Origin: Helicobacter marmotae
GTDB taxonomy: Bacteria > Campylobacterota > Campylobacteria > Campylobacterales > Helicobacteraceae
Direction: 5' to 3'
Assembly: GCF_003364255.1 (NCBI RefSeq)
Contig: NZ_NXLR01000012.1
Coordinates: forward strand, 1-59,269
DNA length: 59,269 bases
The notes below the pieces were generated by a model. It saw only the letters and a program-made list of their open reading frames with translations. It ran no database searches and had not been told where the DNA came from. Position numbers and translations under genes: made by a program. Numbering within the stretch: position 1 is the stretch's first letter; each line of letters begins with the position of its first letter. This document shows, in pieces, positions 34,053 to 44,067 of the stretch.

Positions 34053-36104
34053 ATGACAAGTAATACCAAAATATACATAAAGTTTCTTATGTTTTTATGG
34101 CTTGTAGCCATTATATTACGTTTTAGCTTTTTATTATGGCAATGGCAGAGTTTTGAGGGCTTTTCATCACAAGACATCTTAAAGGCATTATATATCGGTG
34201 TGCGCTTTGATGGTCGCATAGCAGCCTTTATGTCTTTACCTCTTCTTATCTGCCTTTTTCTAAGCGGGAGATTCTTTAATGCAGTGCGAGTCTATCTGCT
34301 TGTGTTTTATGGCATAGTATTTACCTTGTATGTGCTTTTATATATCGCAGATTTTGCCCACTATGCCTATTTACAATCACGGCTTAATTTCTCAACCCTA
34401 GCCCTGCTTGAAGATACTAAAGAAGCGCTTGGTATGGTGTGGCAGACTTACCCTGTTATCAAGCTTGTGTTTGCGCTTATATTGATTGTCTCACTCTTAA
34501 TCTTTTTTAGCAAGAAGATTCTCGATAAATGGGTGCATATCAAAACCAGCCTATCAAGCAAAATCACATCAGGCATTGCTATTTTGCTTATTATATTTGT
34601 GCTTATTTATGGGCAATATAGCATAGTGTATTACCCTTTGCGTTGGAGTGAGGCGTATTTCTCTGGGCATAACCAAATCACCGCCCTAGCCCTTAATCCT
34701 CTGCAGAATCTTATCGACACCCGCCCTACAAAAGATACCTTTATTGACAATACCCCACAAGCTAGGCTTGCCTACCCCACTGCGGCACAATACCTCAACT
34801 TGCAACATTTAGATGAGAAAAACTTGCATTATGATAGATTCACTCACCCCTCATCTCCTGCAGCCCTTAAAGAGAAGCCAAATATCGTTATTATCGTTAT
34901 TGAATCTATGAGTACGCATAAAAGTTCGCTGATGTTTGATGAGCTTGATACAACACCATTTTTACAATCCCTTGCTCAAAGCTCTCTTTACTTCCCTAAC
35001 TACTACGCCTCTGCGCGCACGACTGCAAGGGCTATGTTTTCTATCATCACAGGTATTCCTGATGTAAATGAATTCTTTAAAACAAGCTCAAGAGACCCAA
35101 ATACCATAGATCAACATTTAGTGTGGAATGACTTTGAGGGCTACTCTAAGCTCTATATGCTTGGAGGGAATGCGAATTGGGCAAATATCCGCGGGGTAAT
35201 GAGTAATAATATCGCTGGTTTGCAAATATATGAGGAGGGCTATTGGCAATCCCCAAGGCTTGATGTATGGGGGATTTCTGACAAAGACCTTTTGCAAGAG
35301 GCAAATGCGCTATTACAAACACAGCAAACCCCCTTTATAAGCCTTATCCAGCTTGCAAGCTTTCACACTCCTTTTAGCGTGCCGAGTGATATGACAGATT
35401 TTGACTACACACTTCCTAGTGATGATTTTTTAAAAAAATATGGCTTTGGTAGCGCACAAGAATATCTCTCTATGAAGTTTTGTGATTATGCTTTGCAGAA
35501 GTTTTTTGAAGTTGCTAAGCAATCAAACTATTATGAAAATACGATTTTTATCATCACCGGTGATCATGGTATGAGTGAGACTTCACTTGCCGCCCCAAGT
35601 AATTACCAATACATACGTTTGCATGAATTCCAAGTGCCGCTTATTATCCACTACCCTAAGGCTTTCCCACAAGGTAAGGTTATGCCTCAAGCAGGAGGGC
35701 ATATTGATATATTTCCTACTGCTGCGGGTTTAGCTGGAGTTTCTGTGCAAAATACCACCATGGGCAGAGATTTACTTGATAATACTTTTGGCGATGAGAG
35801 ATTTACCTTTATCCGTCGCCTCAATAGACCCCCTATCTTAGTAAGCAGCAAATACTGCTACTCTAATGAATACCCAGAATCTGGAGGGGGAATGCTCTAT
35901 ACTCGCCCAAGTGATGATATAAAGCAAGATTGGCTCCCACTCAAAGAGCAAAACTCACCCCTTGCTGCAAAGCTTCATAAAATAAGTGAAGATATGGAAC
36001 AAACGGCTACATATATGCTCTACCATAACAGCAAACAAAAGGCAAAAGAAGCCAAAGAGGATTTGTATGAGGGTTTGCATAATGTTATAAACAAACAAGA
36101 ATAA
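34053..36104 (+). CDS. LTA synthase-like sulfatase-fold membrane phosphotransferase
   Basis: Protein of 683 aa. The N-terminal ~200 residues hold about five membrane helices; the rest is a periplasmic sulfatase fold with VIIVIESMSTHKSS (metal ligand Glu), the nucleophile threonine in SARTTARAMFSIITG (about residue 323), and ITGDHGMSE with metal-binding Asp/His. This is the alkaline-phosphatase superfamily layout of LtaS and of glycerophospho- or phosphoethanolamine transferases. Lipoteichoic acid is absent from Gram-negatives, so a lipid or glycan phospho-group transfer in the periplasm is the likely role. Start ATG 34053 has AAGGAAGGGG upstream. Confidence 0.85.
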   Translation: MTSNTKIYIKFLMFLWLVAIILRFSFLLWQWQSFEGFSSQDILKALYIGVRFDGRIAAFMSLPLLICLFLSGRFFNAVRVYLLVFYGIVFTLYVLLYIADFAHYAYLQSRLNFSTLALLEDTKEALGMVWQTYPVIKLVFALILIVSLLIFFSKKILDKWVHIKTSLSSKITSGIAILLIIFVLIYGQYSIVYYPLRWSEAYFSGHNQITALALNPLQNLIDTRPTKDTFIDNTPQARLAYPTAAQYLNLQHLDEKNLHYDRFTHPSSPAALKEKPNIVIIVIESMSTHKSSLMFDELDTTPFLQSLAQSSLYFPNYYASARTTARAMFSIITGIPDVNEFFKTSSRDPNTIDQHLVWNDFEGYSKLYMLGGNANWANIRGVMSNNIAGLQIYEEGYWQSPRLDVWGISDKDLLQEANALLQTQQTPFISLIQLASFHTPFSVPSDMTDFDYTLPSDDFLKKYGFGSAQEYLSMKFCDYALQKFFEVAKQSNYYENTIFIITGDHGMSETSLAAPSNYQYIRLHEFQVPLIIHYPKAFPQGKVMPQAGGHIDIFPTAAGLAGVSVQNTTMGRDLLDNTFGDERFTFIRRLNRPPILVSSKYCYSNEYPESGGGMLYTRPSDDIKQDWLPLKEQNSPLAAKLHKISEDMEQTATYMLYHNSKQKAKEAKEDLYEGLHNVINKQE

Positions 36105-36174
36105 TCCAACCTATGAGGGCGATACATAAAAGAAATATGCTAGAATCGCCCAAAGCTTCAAACAAAGGGAGTGT

Positions 36175-37188
36175 ATGGTAAAGATTGCTATTAATGGCTT
36201 TGGACGCATCGGCAGAAGCATTCTACGTGCAGCATTGCAAAGAGAAAATATCCATATTGTCGCCATTAATGATGTGCAAAATTGGGAGATTCTCTCCTAT
36301 CTCTTAGAGCACGATAGCACGCATGGTCTCCTACCCTTTGCTCCCACTTATGCAAATAACACCCTAACGCTCAACAAAAGCGGCATTCCGCCCATTGCTA
36401 CGCTCAATTGTAATAGCAAAGAAAAGCTTAATTTCGCGGCATTTGGGGCTGATGTGGTTATAGAATCAAGCGGGCAGTTTTTAGACGCTAAATCCTTAGA
36501 GCACCATTGCCAAAAGGGCATTAAGCGGGTGATTCTCTCAGCTTCTCCTACAGATAATATGCCTATGTTTGCCCTCGGTGTGAATGAACACTCCTACAAG
36601 GGCGAGCAGATATTTTCTAATGCTTCTTGCACCGCAAATGCTCTAGCCCCACTTTGCAAGGTTATAGCCCAAACTTTTGGCATTGATATGATGAGCTTTT
36701 GTATCACTCATAGCTATACAAATGAACAATCCCTACTTGATAGCGTGTATCCCAACGACAAAAGACGTTCTCGTGCTGCAGCACAAAATATTATCCCTAC
36801 AAGCACGGGCGCTACAAGCACGCTTAAACGTCTTCTGCCCGAGCTAGAGGGAAAGGTAGAGGGGCATTGCGTGCGCGTGCCTGTATCAAATGTCTTGCTC
36901 CTTGATATTACCTTTATGCTTTCCTCCCCCACAAGCACAAAAGCCCTAAATGAGTGCATAATACACGCCAGCCAAAACGAAATGAAGGGCATTATAGATA
37001 TAGATGTAAAGGAGGGGGTAAGCAGTGATTTTATAGGGAATCCCCATAGTGTTATTTTTGTACCAGATTTAAGCTATGTATTAAATGGCACAATGGCGCG
37101 CGTTATGGCATGGTGTGATAATGAATGGGGCTATGCTAATCGCGTGCTTGATATAGCACAGCTCTGCACACAAGCTAATAAAGCCTAA
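36175..37188 (+). CDS. gap: Type I glyceraldehyde-3-phosphate dehydrogenase
   Basis: Enzyme of 337 aa. VKIAINGFGRIGRSILRA is the NAD-binding start, SNASCTANALAP carries the catalytic Cys at about residue 152, and WCDNEWGYANRVLD closes the protein. It acts in glycolysis or gluconeogenesis. AAGGGAG lies just before the ATG; a TAGAAT -10 candidate is at 36141-36146. recG follows after 13 bp. Confidence 0.96.
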   Translation: MVKIAINGFGRIGRSILRAALQRENIHIVAINDVQNWEILSYLLEHDSTHGLLPFAPTYANNTLTLNKSGIPPIATLNCNSKEKLNFAAFGADVVIESSGQFLDAKSLEHHCQKGIKRVILSASPTDNMPMFALGVNEHSYKGEQIFSNASCTANALAPLCKVIAQTFGIDMMSFCITHSYTNEQSLLDSVYPNDKRRSRAAAQNIIPTSTGATSTLKRLLPELEGKVEGHCVRVPVSNVLLLDITFMLSSPTSTKALNECIIHASQNEMKGIIDIDVKEGVSSDFIGNPHSVIFVPDLSYVLNGTMARVMAWCDNEWGYANRVLDIAQLCTQANKA

Positions 37189-37201
37189 TGCTCTAAATCC
37201 C

Positions 37202-39121
37202 ATGAGTGAATCTGCAAACTCTCCTATAAACTCCCCCATAAGCTCTCTTATAAATTCTCTTAGCAAAACCAATCAATCCCGCTTAGCCAAGCTTAAAATC
37301 TCCTCACTCTTGCAGTTTGTGCTCACCCATACGCCTAAATCCTACACAGATACAACCCTCTCTTCAGAACTTGTGCTGGAAAGTAATGGCGTGTTTAAAG
37401 TATATATTCATAGCTTGCAGCATAGTTTTGGCGCAAATGCGCATATCAAAATCTATGCGAGTTTGAGTGATTTTGACCAAGAGCTTGTGATGACTATATT
37501 TCACCCCCAAGCCTTTCATAAAAAAATCTTTGCCCCCCATAGCCAGATATATGTTATGGGCAAACTTAAGCTCTATAATGGGCAATACCACATAACACAA
37601 CCCAAAGCCATTACACATATAAATACCATTAATGTGCATTTTAAGACCACAGCCCTCAATACTAAGGCTATGTGCGAGCTAAGCAAGGAGTTTGTGAGCA
37701 TAGAAAATCTCCTTGAAAGCCACATTCCCCTTGATATAGCAGAGAAAATATATGAAATTTTCAACCCAACATCATCATTTTGCCAAGCCTTTAATACACA
37801 AAATACTTTCCCCCCAGCGCATTTGCAAGCACTCAAATTTGTAGAAATATATCAATACCTCTCCCTACTTAGCAAGAAAAAGCGCTACTTTAGTGCAAAA
37901 TATAAATGCGATAATCATATTGATGAGTTTATAGAATCACTTCCCTTTAGCCTCACTATGGGGCAGAGACAAGCCATAGCCGATATAAGCACAGATTTAT
38001 CACAAAATATAGCGGCTAAACGGCTTATTATGGGCGATGTGGGCTGTGGTAAAACCATTGTAATACTCTGTGCAGTGATGATGTGCTATCCACATACAAG
38101 TATCCTTATGGCGCCAACGACCATACTTGCTGCACAACTCTACGAACAAGCACAAAAGCTCTTACCCCCATATATGCGTATTCACCTCATCACTGCTAAA
38201 AGCAAAACACTTAGCCAAGAAGAGCAAAATGCGCATTTTATCATAGGCACACAAGCCCTGCTCTATAGAGAACTAAGCTTAGAAAATCTAGCCCTTGTGA
38301 TGAGTGATGAGCAACATAGATTTGGTACAAATCAACGTTACAGCCTAGAAAAAATAGGACAAAGTAAAGAAGGCTTGCCAAATCTTTTAGAATCTCTACC
38401 CCAAATAAACGCCCGCCCTCATGTGCTACAATTTTCCGCTACGCCTATCCCACGCACTTTAGCGATGATTAACTCACAATTTATTGACCTTAGCATTATT
38501 AAAGATATGCCATTTAAAAAAGACATTGATACGATGATTATTGATAAAAGTAGCTTTAAAGATATGTTTATTCATCTGCAAAATGAAATCAACAAAGGAC
38601 ATCAAGCCATTATTGTTTATCCTCTTGTGGAAGAAAGCGATCGCTTAGATTATCTCTCGCTCAATGAGGGGCTTGGCTTTTGGCAGAAGCATTTTAACAA
38701 TGTGTATTGCACTTCTGGTAAGGATAAAAATAAAGAGCAAGTGATCAGTGATTTTGCACAAAATGGCTCTTTGCTTCTGGCGACAACGCTCATTGAAGTG
38801 GGCATATCTCTGCCCAAAGTCTCTACTATTATCATCGTAGCCCCAGAAAGGCTAGGCTTAGCCACCTTGCACCAATTGCGCGGGCGAGTAAGTCGCAATG
38901 GACTAAAGGGGTATTGCTATCTCTACACACACCAAAGTACAAATGAGAGGCTTCAAGCCTTTTGTAAGACACTAAGTGGCTTTGAGATAGCAGAGCTTGA
39001 TTTAAAATACCGCAATAGCGGAGATTTGCTAAGCGGAGAGAGGCAAAGCGGAGATGAGTTTAACTATTTTGATATGGGGAGTGATGTGGAGATTCTCCAA
39101 CGTGCTAAAAATTGCCTTTAG
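37202..39121 (+). CDS. recG: ATP-dependent DNA helicase RecG
   Basis: Helicase of 639 aa that remodels stalled forks and Holliday junctions. An N-terminal wedge/OB region, then Walker A MGDVGCGKTIV (about 276-286), DEQH box (about 369-372), FSATPIPRTLAM and the helicase C motif ATTLIEVGISLPKVST with QLRGRVSRNG, ending in the RecG-type YRNSGDLLSGERQSG. Slightly shorter than E. coli RecG (693 aa) mainly in the N-terminal part, as is usual in this group. Start ATG 37202 is acceptable though no strong ribosome site is seen. Confidence 0.93.
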   Translation: MSESANSPINSPISSLINSLSKTNQSRLAKLKISSLLQFVLTHTPKSYTDTTLSSELVLESNGVFKVYIHSLQHSFGANAHIKIYASLSDFDQELVMTIFHPQAFHKKIFAPHSQIYVMGKLKLYNGQYHITQPKAITHINTINVHFKTTALNTKAMCELSKEFVSIENLLESHIPLDIAEKIYEIFNPTSSFCQAFNTQNTFPPAHLQALKFVEIYQYLSLLSKKKRYFSAKYKCDNHIDEFIESLPFSLTMGQRQAIADISTDLSQNIAAKRLIMGDVGCGKTIVILCAVMMCYPHTSILMAPTTILAAQLYEQAQKLLPPYMRIHLITAKSKTLSQEEQNAHFIIGTQALLYRELSLENLALVMSDEQHRFGTNQRYSLEKIGQSKEGLPNLLESLPQINARPHVLQFSATPIPRTLAMINSQFIDLSIIKDMPFKKDIDTMIIDKSSFKDMFIHLQNEINKGHQAIIVYPLVEESDRLDYLSLNEGLGFWQKHFNNVYCTSGKDKNKEQVISDFAQNGSLLLATTLIEVGISLPKVSTIIIVAPERLGLATLHQLRGRVSRNGLKGYCYLYTHQSTNERLQAFCKTLSGFEIAELDLKYRNSGDLLSGERQSGDEFNYFDMGSDVEILQRAKNCL

Positions 39122-39190
39122 CATACTTTAGAGTCCCTGCCTAAGGGGAGATGGTTAATACTATAAATTGCCTCTTAAGAAAAATTCACA

Positions 39191-39196
39191 TATAAT
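39191..39196 (+). promoter_or_regulatory. -10 box for the hypothetical gene at 39232
   Basis: TATAAT in CACATATAATGTG, 36 bp before the ATG at 39232, in the gap after recG. The flanks CACAT/ATGTG form a small palindrome. Confidence 0.4.
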
Positions 39197-39231
39197 GTGC
39201 GCATTAACTAAAAGATAAGAGAGCGTTACTT

Positions 39232-39630
39232 ATGATTCATATTCTTATTTTTGCCCTATATTCTCACTATATCTATGAGGCAAAGTTAGAACACATCACA
39301 AAAGCACAAGAAAATATCTATATAGAGGCATGCTCACATATCACTCAAATCCAAGCTCAAATTATCTCCGAATTGCTTCTCAAAGGAGAAAAGCCCGACT
39401 TTGGGCAGACCGTAAGAGATGCGACTAGGCAATTTTGGCACACACAAAAAGCATATAAAAAACACAAAAGACTTTTTTATGCGATTCTAAACTTTGAAGA
39501 GGATAAAGTAGCAGAGCTTAACGGGTATTGTTTAGAGCGAGGCTTTAAGGCATTTTTAGACTCTCAACCAGAGGGAGCACATAAAAAGATTGTAGAAAAA
39601 TATCTAACAAATATTATAAAAGGTGACTAA
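39232..39630 (+). CDS. Hypothetical protein
   Basis: Soluble protein of 132 aa that I do not recognise. It is mostly alpha-helical (AKLEHITKAQENIYIEA, KAYKKHKRLFYAILNFEEDK), with no signal peptide. It has its own -10 box, AAGAGAGCG-type leader before the ATG, and meets the convergent MFS gene with a 4-base overlap of their stops. No function is claimed. Confidence 0.6.
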   Translation: MIHILIFALYSHYIYEAKLEHITKAQENIYIEACSHITQIQAQIISELLLKGEKPDFGQTVRDATRQFWHTQKAYKKHKRLFYAILNFEEDKVAELNGYCLERGFKAFLDSQPEGAHKKIVEKYLTNIIKGD

Positions 39631-40844
39631 GGTTTAGAATCTGCCTTTGCATTCCTTATATGCCTTATATGCCACCATAAAAATATCCCCGCACTACCAA
39701 TAAGAATCACCCCATTAACATCAAGCATAAAGGGTATGCCGCCTAAACGGACTAAAGGTTGGGTCATAAAGGGGGAGCAAAACTGCCCCATAAATACACT
39801 TGCAGATAAGAATCCTGCGGCTTTTGCTCGCTCAAACTCTCCTGCTACGGATAAAAGCCAAGAAGTGTTATTCACTAAAATAATGCCAAGCCCAGAGCCT
39901 ATAAGCACTAAGGCACAAAGCAGTATTGCAAAACTTTGCACAAAACCTATAAGCATAAAGCCCACACCAATCGCACTCAAAGCTATAAAATAAAGGAGAT
40001 ACACACTGCACCTAGAGCGCAACCTCGCATAAAAGAGCGAAAAGATAGCCGAACACACAGAGCTTATAGCAAGGCTAATGCCTATATAATTGCCACTTTT
40101 ATTGAGATTATGCACAATAAAATGTGGAATCTGCGTAGGAACGACATAAAACATACTCATCGCATAAAATGAAAAGAGATAAATAGGCAAAAATTTCAAA
40201 AAATTAAAAGAAACGTGCTCTACTTGGCTTTGCTGCGTCTTTGGCACACTTCTTTGTGGCTCAAAAAGCATAAACATAGCCAAAAGCAAAATAAAAAAGC
40301 CAGAGGTATATACTAAAAATGGATAACGCCAATCTATATCGCTCAGCACCCCGCCCAAGATAAGGAATACCGCGCCACCACCTGCCATAAAAAAGCCCTG
40401 TAGTCCTAAAGCCCTCTCACGCTTTGCTCCCTGATAATAATCTCCCATAAGCACATTAATGGCAGTCATCACAAATGCCGTTGCAATGCCAAATACAGCC
40501 CTTGAAGCTAAAATCCAATAAATGCTTGCCTCTAAAAAGAATCCTATCGCCCCACTCACACTCCATAAAAAAATAGCAGGATATAAAAACTTTATGCGTC
40601 CATAACGTTCTATCAAAAACCCGCTTATAGGGGCAAAAACCATAATAAACAAAGCCGGGAGTGTGAGCACAAGGCGCGATAGCATATCAATATGAGCGCT
40701 TGAAGCAAAATGCTCTTCAAAATGCGGGATTGATGGCGCAATAATCGTCCCCCCAAGCACAGTCATTGAAGCTGCGGAAAAAAGTGCTATTTGAAATAAA
40801 AGGGAATCTGTGCGCTTTTGTTCTAAATTGCTTGAATGAAACAT
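39627..40844 (-). CDS. MFS transporter
   Basis: Membrane protein of 405 aa with about twelve helices. FAPISGFLIERYGRIKFLYPAIFLW is the MFS loop 2-3 motif, and MLSRLVLTLPALFIMVF with FAIGIATAFVMTAINVLMGDY-like features resemble drug/multidrug antiporters (DHA family). Substrate is unknown. Start ATG 40844, directly after the dnaA stop (40846), so it may be co-transcribed with dnaA; an upstream in-frame start at 40880 would overlap dnaA. Confidence 0.85.
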   Translation of the reverse strand: MFHSSNLEQKRTDSLLFQIALFSAASMTVLGGTIIAPSIPHFEEHFASSAHIDMLSRLVLTLPALFIMVFAPISGFLIERYGRIKFLYPAIFLWSVSGAIGFFLEASIYWILASRAVFGIATAFVMTAINVLMGDYYQGAKRERALGLQGFFMAGGGAVFLILGGVLSDIDWRYPFLVYTSGFFILLLAMFMLFEPQRSVPKTQQSQVEHVSFNFLKFLPIYLFSFYAMSMFYVVPTQIPHFIVHNLNKSGNYIGISLAISSVCSAIFSLFYARLRSRCSVYLLYFIALSAIGVGFMLIGFVQSFAILLCALVLIGSGLGIILVNNTSWLLSVAGEFERAKAAGFLSASVFMGQFCSPFMTQPLVRLGGIPFMLDVNGVILIGSAGIFLWWHIRHIRNAKADSKP

Positions 40845-40845
40845 T

Positions 40846-42156
40846 TTAACCCTGCTTGATTTTGCTTTTAATATTTTCAATCATAACTTTTGTATCGCTA
40901 TTTTGGAGCATTTCCTCCTCCACACTCTTATATGCCTTGCTTACAGCACTATGGTCTTTCATACCTAGCTCTTTTGCAATCAAAGGCATGGAGTTATACG
41001 TCAAAACCCGCGTGAGATAAATCACCACTCGCCTTGCAAAAGCCACTTTACGCGTGCGCTCTTTGGAGGTGATTTCACTCTGCTTGATATTAAGCTCCTT
41101 GCTTACTACATTGAGAATATCCTCAAAGGTAGCACTCCCTGAACTTTCATTTTGATAGTTTTTCAACACACTTTCAGCAACTTTAAGCGGGTTGCTATCA
41201 GGCGAGAGATTCAAATTAAGATTAATAGTAGAGAGAATCCCCTCAATCTGGCGGATATTGCCATGAATATTTGAAGCGATATAGTGAATCACCTCCTTAT
41301 TAAGGATAATATGATTAATTTCACATTTAGACTTAATAATCTCTATTTTTGTCTCAAGGTCAGGCGAGGTGATTTCTACCATTATTCCGCCCTCAAATCG
41401 CGAACGCAATCTCTGGGCTAATCCCCTCATCTCTTTGGGTGGCTTATCACTTGTCATTACTATTTGCTTTTGCCCGCTATAGAGGGTATTAAAGGTATTA
41501 AGCAATTCTTCTTGCACGCCATCTTTGCCGCCTAAAAACTGCACATCATCAATAAGGAGATAATCACATTTGCGATACTTTTCACGGAAGCTATCCATTG
41601 TTTGACGCTTGATTCTCTCTATGTATTCATTTAACAACTCTTCTGCTGGGATATAAATCACATTTTTATTTTGCTCTTTGGCGTGATTACCCACAGCATT
41701 TAAAAGATGTGTCTTGCCCAATCCCGAATCTCCATGAATCATTACAGGATTATATACTGCCTGCCTATCTGCAACCATTTTAGCCACATTATAAGCAGAC
41801 TCATTTGACTTCCCAACGACAAAATTTTCAAAAGAATAAAGGGGATATAAAGAGAGGCTATTTGATTGAAAGTTAAGTTTAGCACTTTTTTGACTTTTGG
41901 CATTATGCTTTTTTTCTTTCACTCTAATGTGAATTTCAGGACGTATGCCATGGGAACTCTCCTCCTCAAAGGCATCAGCAATGCTATCAAGATAATTGCT
42001 TTTTATCCAATTTAGCACAAAAATATTTGGCAAAAAAAAAACCGCCATATCTGTTCTAGAGGCATTTTCATCATATTCCATAAGTGAAATATACGTATCA
42101 TATTCTTGCTGCGATAGCTTGTTTTTAAGCTTTTTTAATATACTATCCAAATGCAT
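40846..42156 (-). CDS. dnaA: Chromosomal replication initiator DnaA
   Basis: AAA+ protein of 436 aa that opens the origin. Domain I is about residues 1-85; domain III has GDSGLGKTHLLNAVG (Walker A) and LLIDDVQFLGG (Walker B); domain IV ends with the DNA-binding helix-turn-helix MPLIAKELGMKDHSAVSKAYKS. A run of ten T (minus strand, plus 42032-42041) near the N-terminus encodes VFFLP in frame. dnaN does not follow; the gene is flanked by an MFS transporter and, divergently, ruvC. A -10 for dnaA may be at plus 42218-42223. An oriC cannot be identified here. Confidence 0.96.
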   Translation of the reverse strand: MHLDSILKKLKNKLSQQEYDTYISLMEYDENASRTDMAVFFLPNIFVLNWIKSNYLDSIADAFEEESSHGIRPEIHIRVKEKKHNAKSQKSAKLNFQSNSLSLYPLYSFENFVVGKSNESAYNVAKMVADRQAVYNPVMIHGDSGLGKTHLLNAVGNHAKEQNKNVIYIPAEELLNEYIERIKRQTMDSFREKYRKCDYLLIDDVQFLGGKDGVQEELLNTFNTLYSGQKQIVMTSDKPPKEMRGLAQRLRSRFEGGIMVEITSPDLETKIEIIKSKCEINHIILNKEVIHYIASNIHGNIRQIEGILSTINLNLNLSPDSNPLKVAESVLKNYQNESSGSATFEDILNVVSKELNIKQSEITSKERTRKVAFARRVVIYLTRVLTYNSMPLIAKELGMKDHSAVSKAYKSVEEEMLQNSDTKVMIENIKSKIKQG

Positions 42157-42160
42157 TTAC

Positions 42161-42189
42161 TTGCCTTGAGACACGATATGAGCTAGAAT
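42161..42189 (+). promoter_or_regulatory. Promoter of the ruvC/secretion operon
   Basis: TTGCCT (42161-42166) and TAGAAT (42184-42189) are spaced by 17 bp in the gap between the divergent dnaA and ruvC genes. A near-consensus DnaA box on the minus strand (TTATTCACG) lies directly after it at 42190-42198. Confidence 0.5.
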
Positions 42190-42298
42190 CGTGAATAAAA
42201 ATGTGAGAAACTGCGACATTTTATCAATATATTACAAATGCAAAATGAGAACAAAGGCTTGCTGCTTATGTCAAACATACTCAAAACTTGGATATGAT

Positions 42299-42793
42299 GT
42301 GCATATATTAGGTATTGACCCCGGAACTAGAAATTGTGGCTATGCGATTGTTGATTTTCTCCCATCACAAGCACCAAAACTCATAGAAGCGGGGATTATT
42401 AAAATCAAAGAACGCGATTTACAAGCCCAAATTATAGAATTTGTAGAGGGTATAGATTTAGTGCTTAAAGCCAATCGCATTGATGAGGTAGCCATTGAAG
42501 ATATATTTTTTGCCTATAATCCTCAAAGTGTCATTAAACTTGCGCAATTTCGCGGGGCATTAAGCCTAAAAATTCTCCAAGAGATCGGCTATTTTGCACA
42601 ATACACCCCCCTACAGATTAAAAAAGCTCTTACAGGTAATGGCAAGGCAGATAAAGCTCAAGTTGCCTTTATGGTAAAGCGCATTTTAGGCATTAGAGGC
42701 GAGATTAAGCCCCTTGATATTACCGATGCTATAGCCATAGCCATTACCCACTCTCAAAGAATCGCCACAAACCAATCTAAGCCCTTTGCATGA
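42299..42793 (+). CDS. ruvC: Holliday junction resolvase RuvC
   Basis: Nuclease of 164 aa that resolves four-way junctions with Ruv[20 protein letters not shown] carries the first catalytic Asp, and [22 protein letters not shown] and [13 protein letters not shown] the later Glu and Asp residues. The start is taken as GTG 42299, since the family begins at this point; upstream in-frame starts would add 36 residues with no homology. The length then matches RuvC (about 160-173 aa). It overlaps the next gene by 4 bases (ATGA). Confidence 0.9.
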   Translation: MHILGIDPGTRNCGYAIVDFLPSQAPKLIEAGIIKIKERDLQAQIIEFVEGIDLVLKANRIDEVAIEDIFFAYNPQSVIKLAQFRGALSLKILQEIGYFAQYTPLQIKKALTGNGKADKAQVAFMVKRILGIRGEIKPLDITDAIAIAITHSQRIATNQSKPFA

Positions 42794-44067
42794 AATTAAG
42801 CTTTTTTGATTTGCAAACACGCAGGGCATATACACTCATAGATAATGCCTTGCACACCCTTAAGAAAAAACCAAGAAACATAACTATTATATGCCCGAGT
42901 TTGTCTTATTTCACTCATCTTAAGCTAGAGGCACAAAGGGAGTATGCAGATAATGAGCAACTCTCTTCCTTGCTTTTTGGTCTAGCTTATGAAAAAGCTG
43001 CATTAAATGAGCCCATTTATGCCTATGAATTTTATTTCATAGCACATGCACATCTCTTTGATGAGCAAAAATGTATATATGAATGCTTTTTCTACCATAA
43101 ACACCCCGCCTTTAAAGCCCAAATTATCACAAATGATATGTTCTTGCCTTGTGCTTTAAGGAGCTTTGGCATTAAGGCACATTTGCTTATATGGATAGAA
43201 TCTTTTCTATGCTATTTTGAAGCAAGTATGCTTAAAGAAGTTCTACCTTATACATCTATTACCCTAGATGAAACCCTAAGTCAAATAAGCTCGCATATTA
43301 TCTATCTCCAAGAGGCATATCATCAGCATTTTGAGCAAATATATTACTTTATGCCAAATGCCCCACAAGATGAGGAGCTACTTTACATTAATACACCTCA
43401 TCACACCCAGCAGCTAAAGCTTGCCCCGCTGAGTGAGACAATCAAGCAAGATACACTTACTTTTGAAGCATTTAGAGCGCTTTTAAGCCTACATTATGCG
43501 GAGTCAAAACCTCCTCTAGCAAATTTCGCCCCCAAGGGCTTTAAGCATAAAAGGCTATATGCCCTTAGCGCTTGTGTGCTTTTTATATTTATTTGCATTA
43601 TTCCCCTAAGCCTTGCCCTCTATAATCAATCACTCCATCACACCATCACAGAGCTTAATAGCCAAAGCGAAGTGCTTTTTACCCCAAAAGAAGCAGAGCA
43701 TGATAGGGCTAAGTATGAAAGCATTGAAGTGCTAAAAGCACAGCAAGAGGCACTTTTAGCTCATCTCAAAGAGACTTCACTCTGGCAGCAAACCTACCAC
43801 AAACGTTATATATTTATGCAAGATATACACAAAGCACCAAGCAAACATATAAAATATGAGGATATGAGCTTTTATTTCACCCCTTATGTGTTTATCGCTA
43901 CTCTCAAAGTAAGTGCGCAAAGTCAAATCCATATCTCCGAGCTTTTAGCCCTGCTAAACACCCCTACACAAAATGCACTTCTACAAGAAGAAATAGAAGA
44001 AATCCAAGAAAATGAAGATATATCCCATTTCCACGCTCATATTATGGTAATACGACATGCCATCTAA
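42790..44067 (+). CDS. GspL/PilM-N-like secretion or competence platform protein
   Basis: Protein of 425 aa, not recognised by strong motif. About 255 cytoplasmic residues come first, then one membrane helix ([23 protein letters not shown]), then a coiled coil ([18 protein letters not shown]) and a periplasmic alpha/beta part. This is the topology of GspL or a PilM-PilN fusion, which links the ATPase to the periplasm. Operon position (directly before PilO-, PilP-, secretin-, ATPase- and GspF-like genes) supports that role. Its ATG overlaps the ruvC stop. Confidence 0.65.
   Translation: MKLSFFDLQTRRAYTLIDNALHTLKKKPRNITIICPSLSYFTHLKLEAQREYADNEQLSSLLFGLAYEKAALNEPIYAYEFYFIAHAHLFDEQKCIYECFFYHKHPAFKAQIITNDMFLPCALRSFGIKAHLLIWIESFLCYFEASMLKEVLPYTSITLDETLSQISSHIIYLQEAYHQHFEQIYYFMPNAPQDEELLYINTPHHTQQLKLAPLSETIKQDTLTFEAFRALLSLHYAESKPPLANFAPKGFKHKRLYALSACVLFIFICIIPLSLALYNQSLHHTITELNSQSEVLFTPKEAEHDRAKYESIEVLKAQQEALLAHLKETSLWQQTYHKRYIFMQDIHKAPSKHIKYEDMSFYFTPYVFIATLKVSAQSQIHISELLALLNTPTQNALLQEEIEEIQENEDISHFHAHIMVIRHAI

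Noticed and set aside
36117-36151. GGGCGAT...ATCGCCC inverted repeat before gap as terminator or switch
   Set aside because: Seven-base arms with a 21-base loop that covers the -10 box; too weak to call.
42157-42298. dnaA-ruvC gap as chromosome origin
   Set aside because: Only one near-consensus DnaA box (TTATTCACG at 42190-42198) is visible and there is no cluster or clear unwinding element. GC-skew cannot be computed here.
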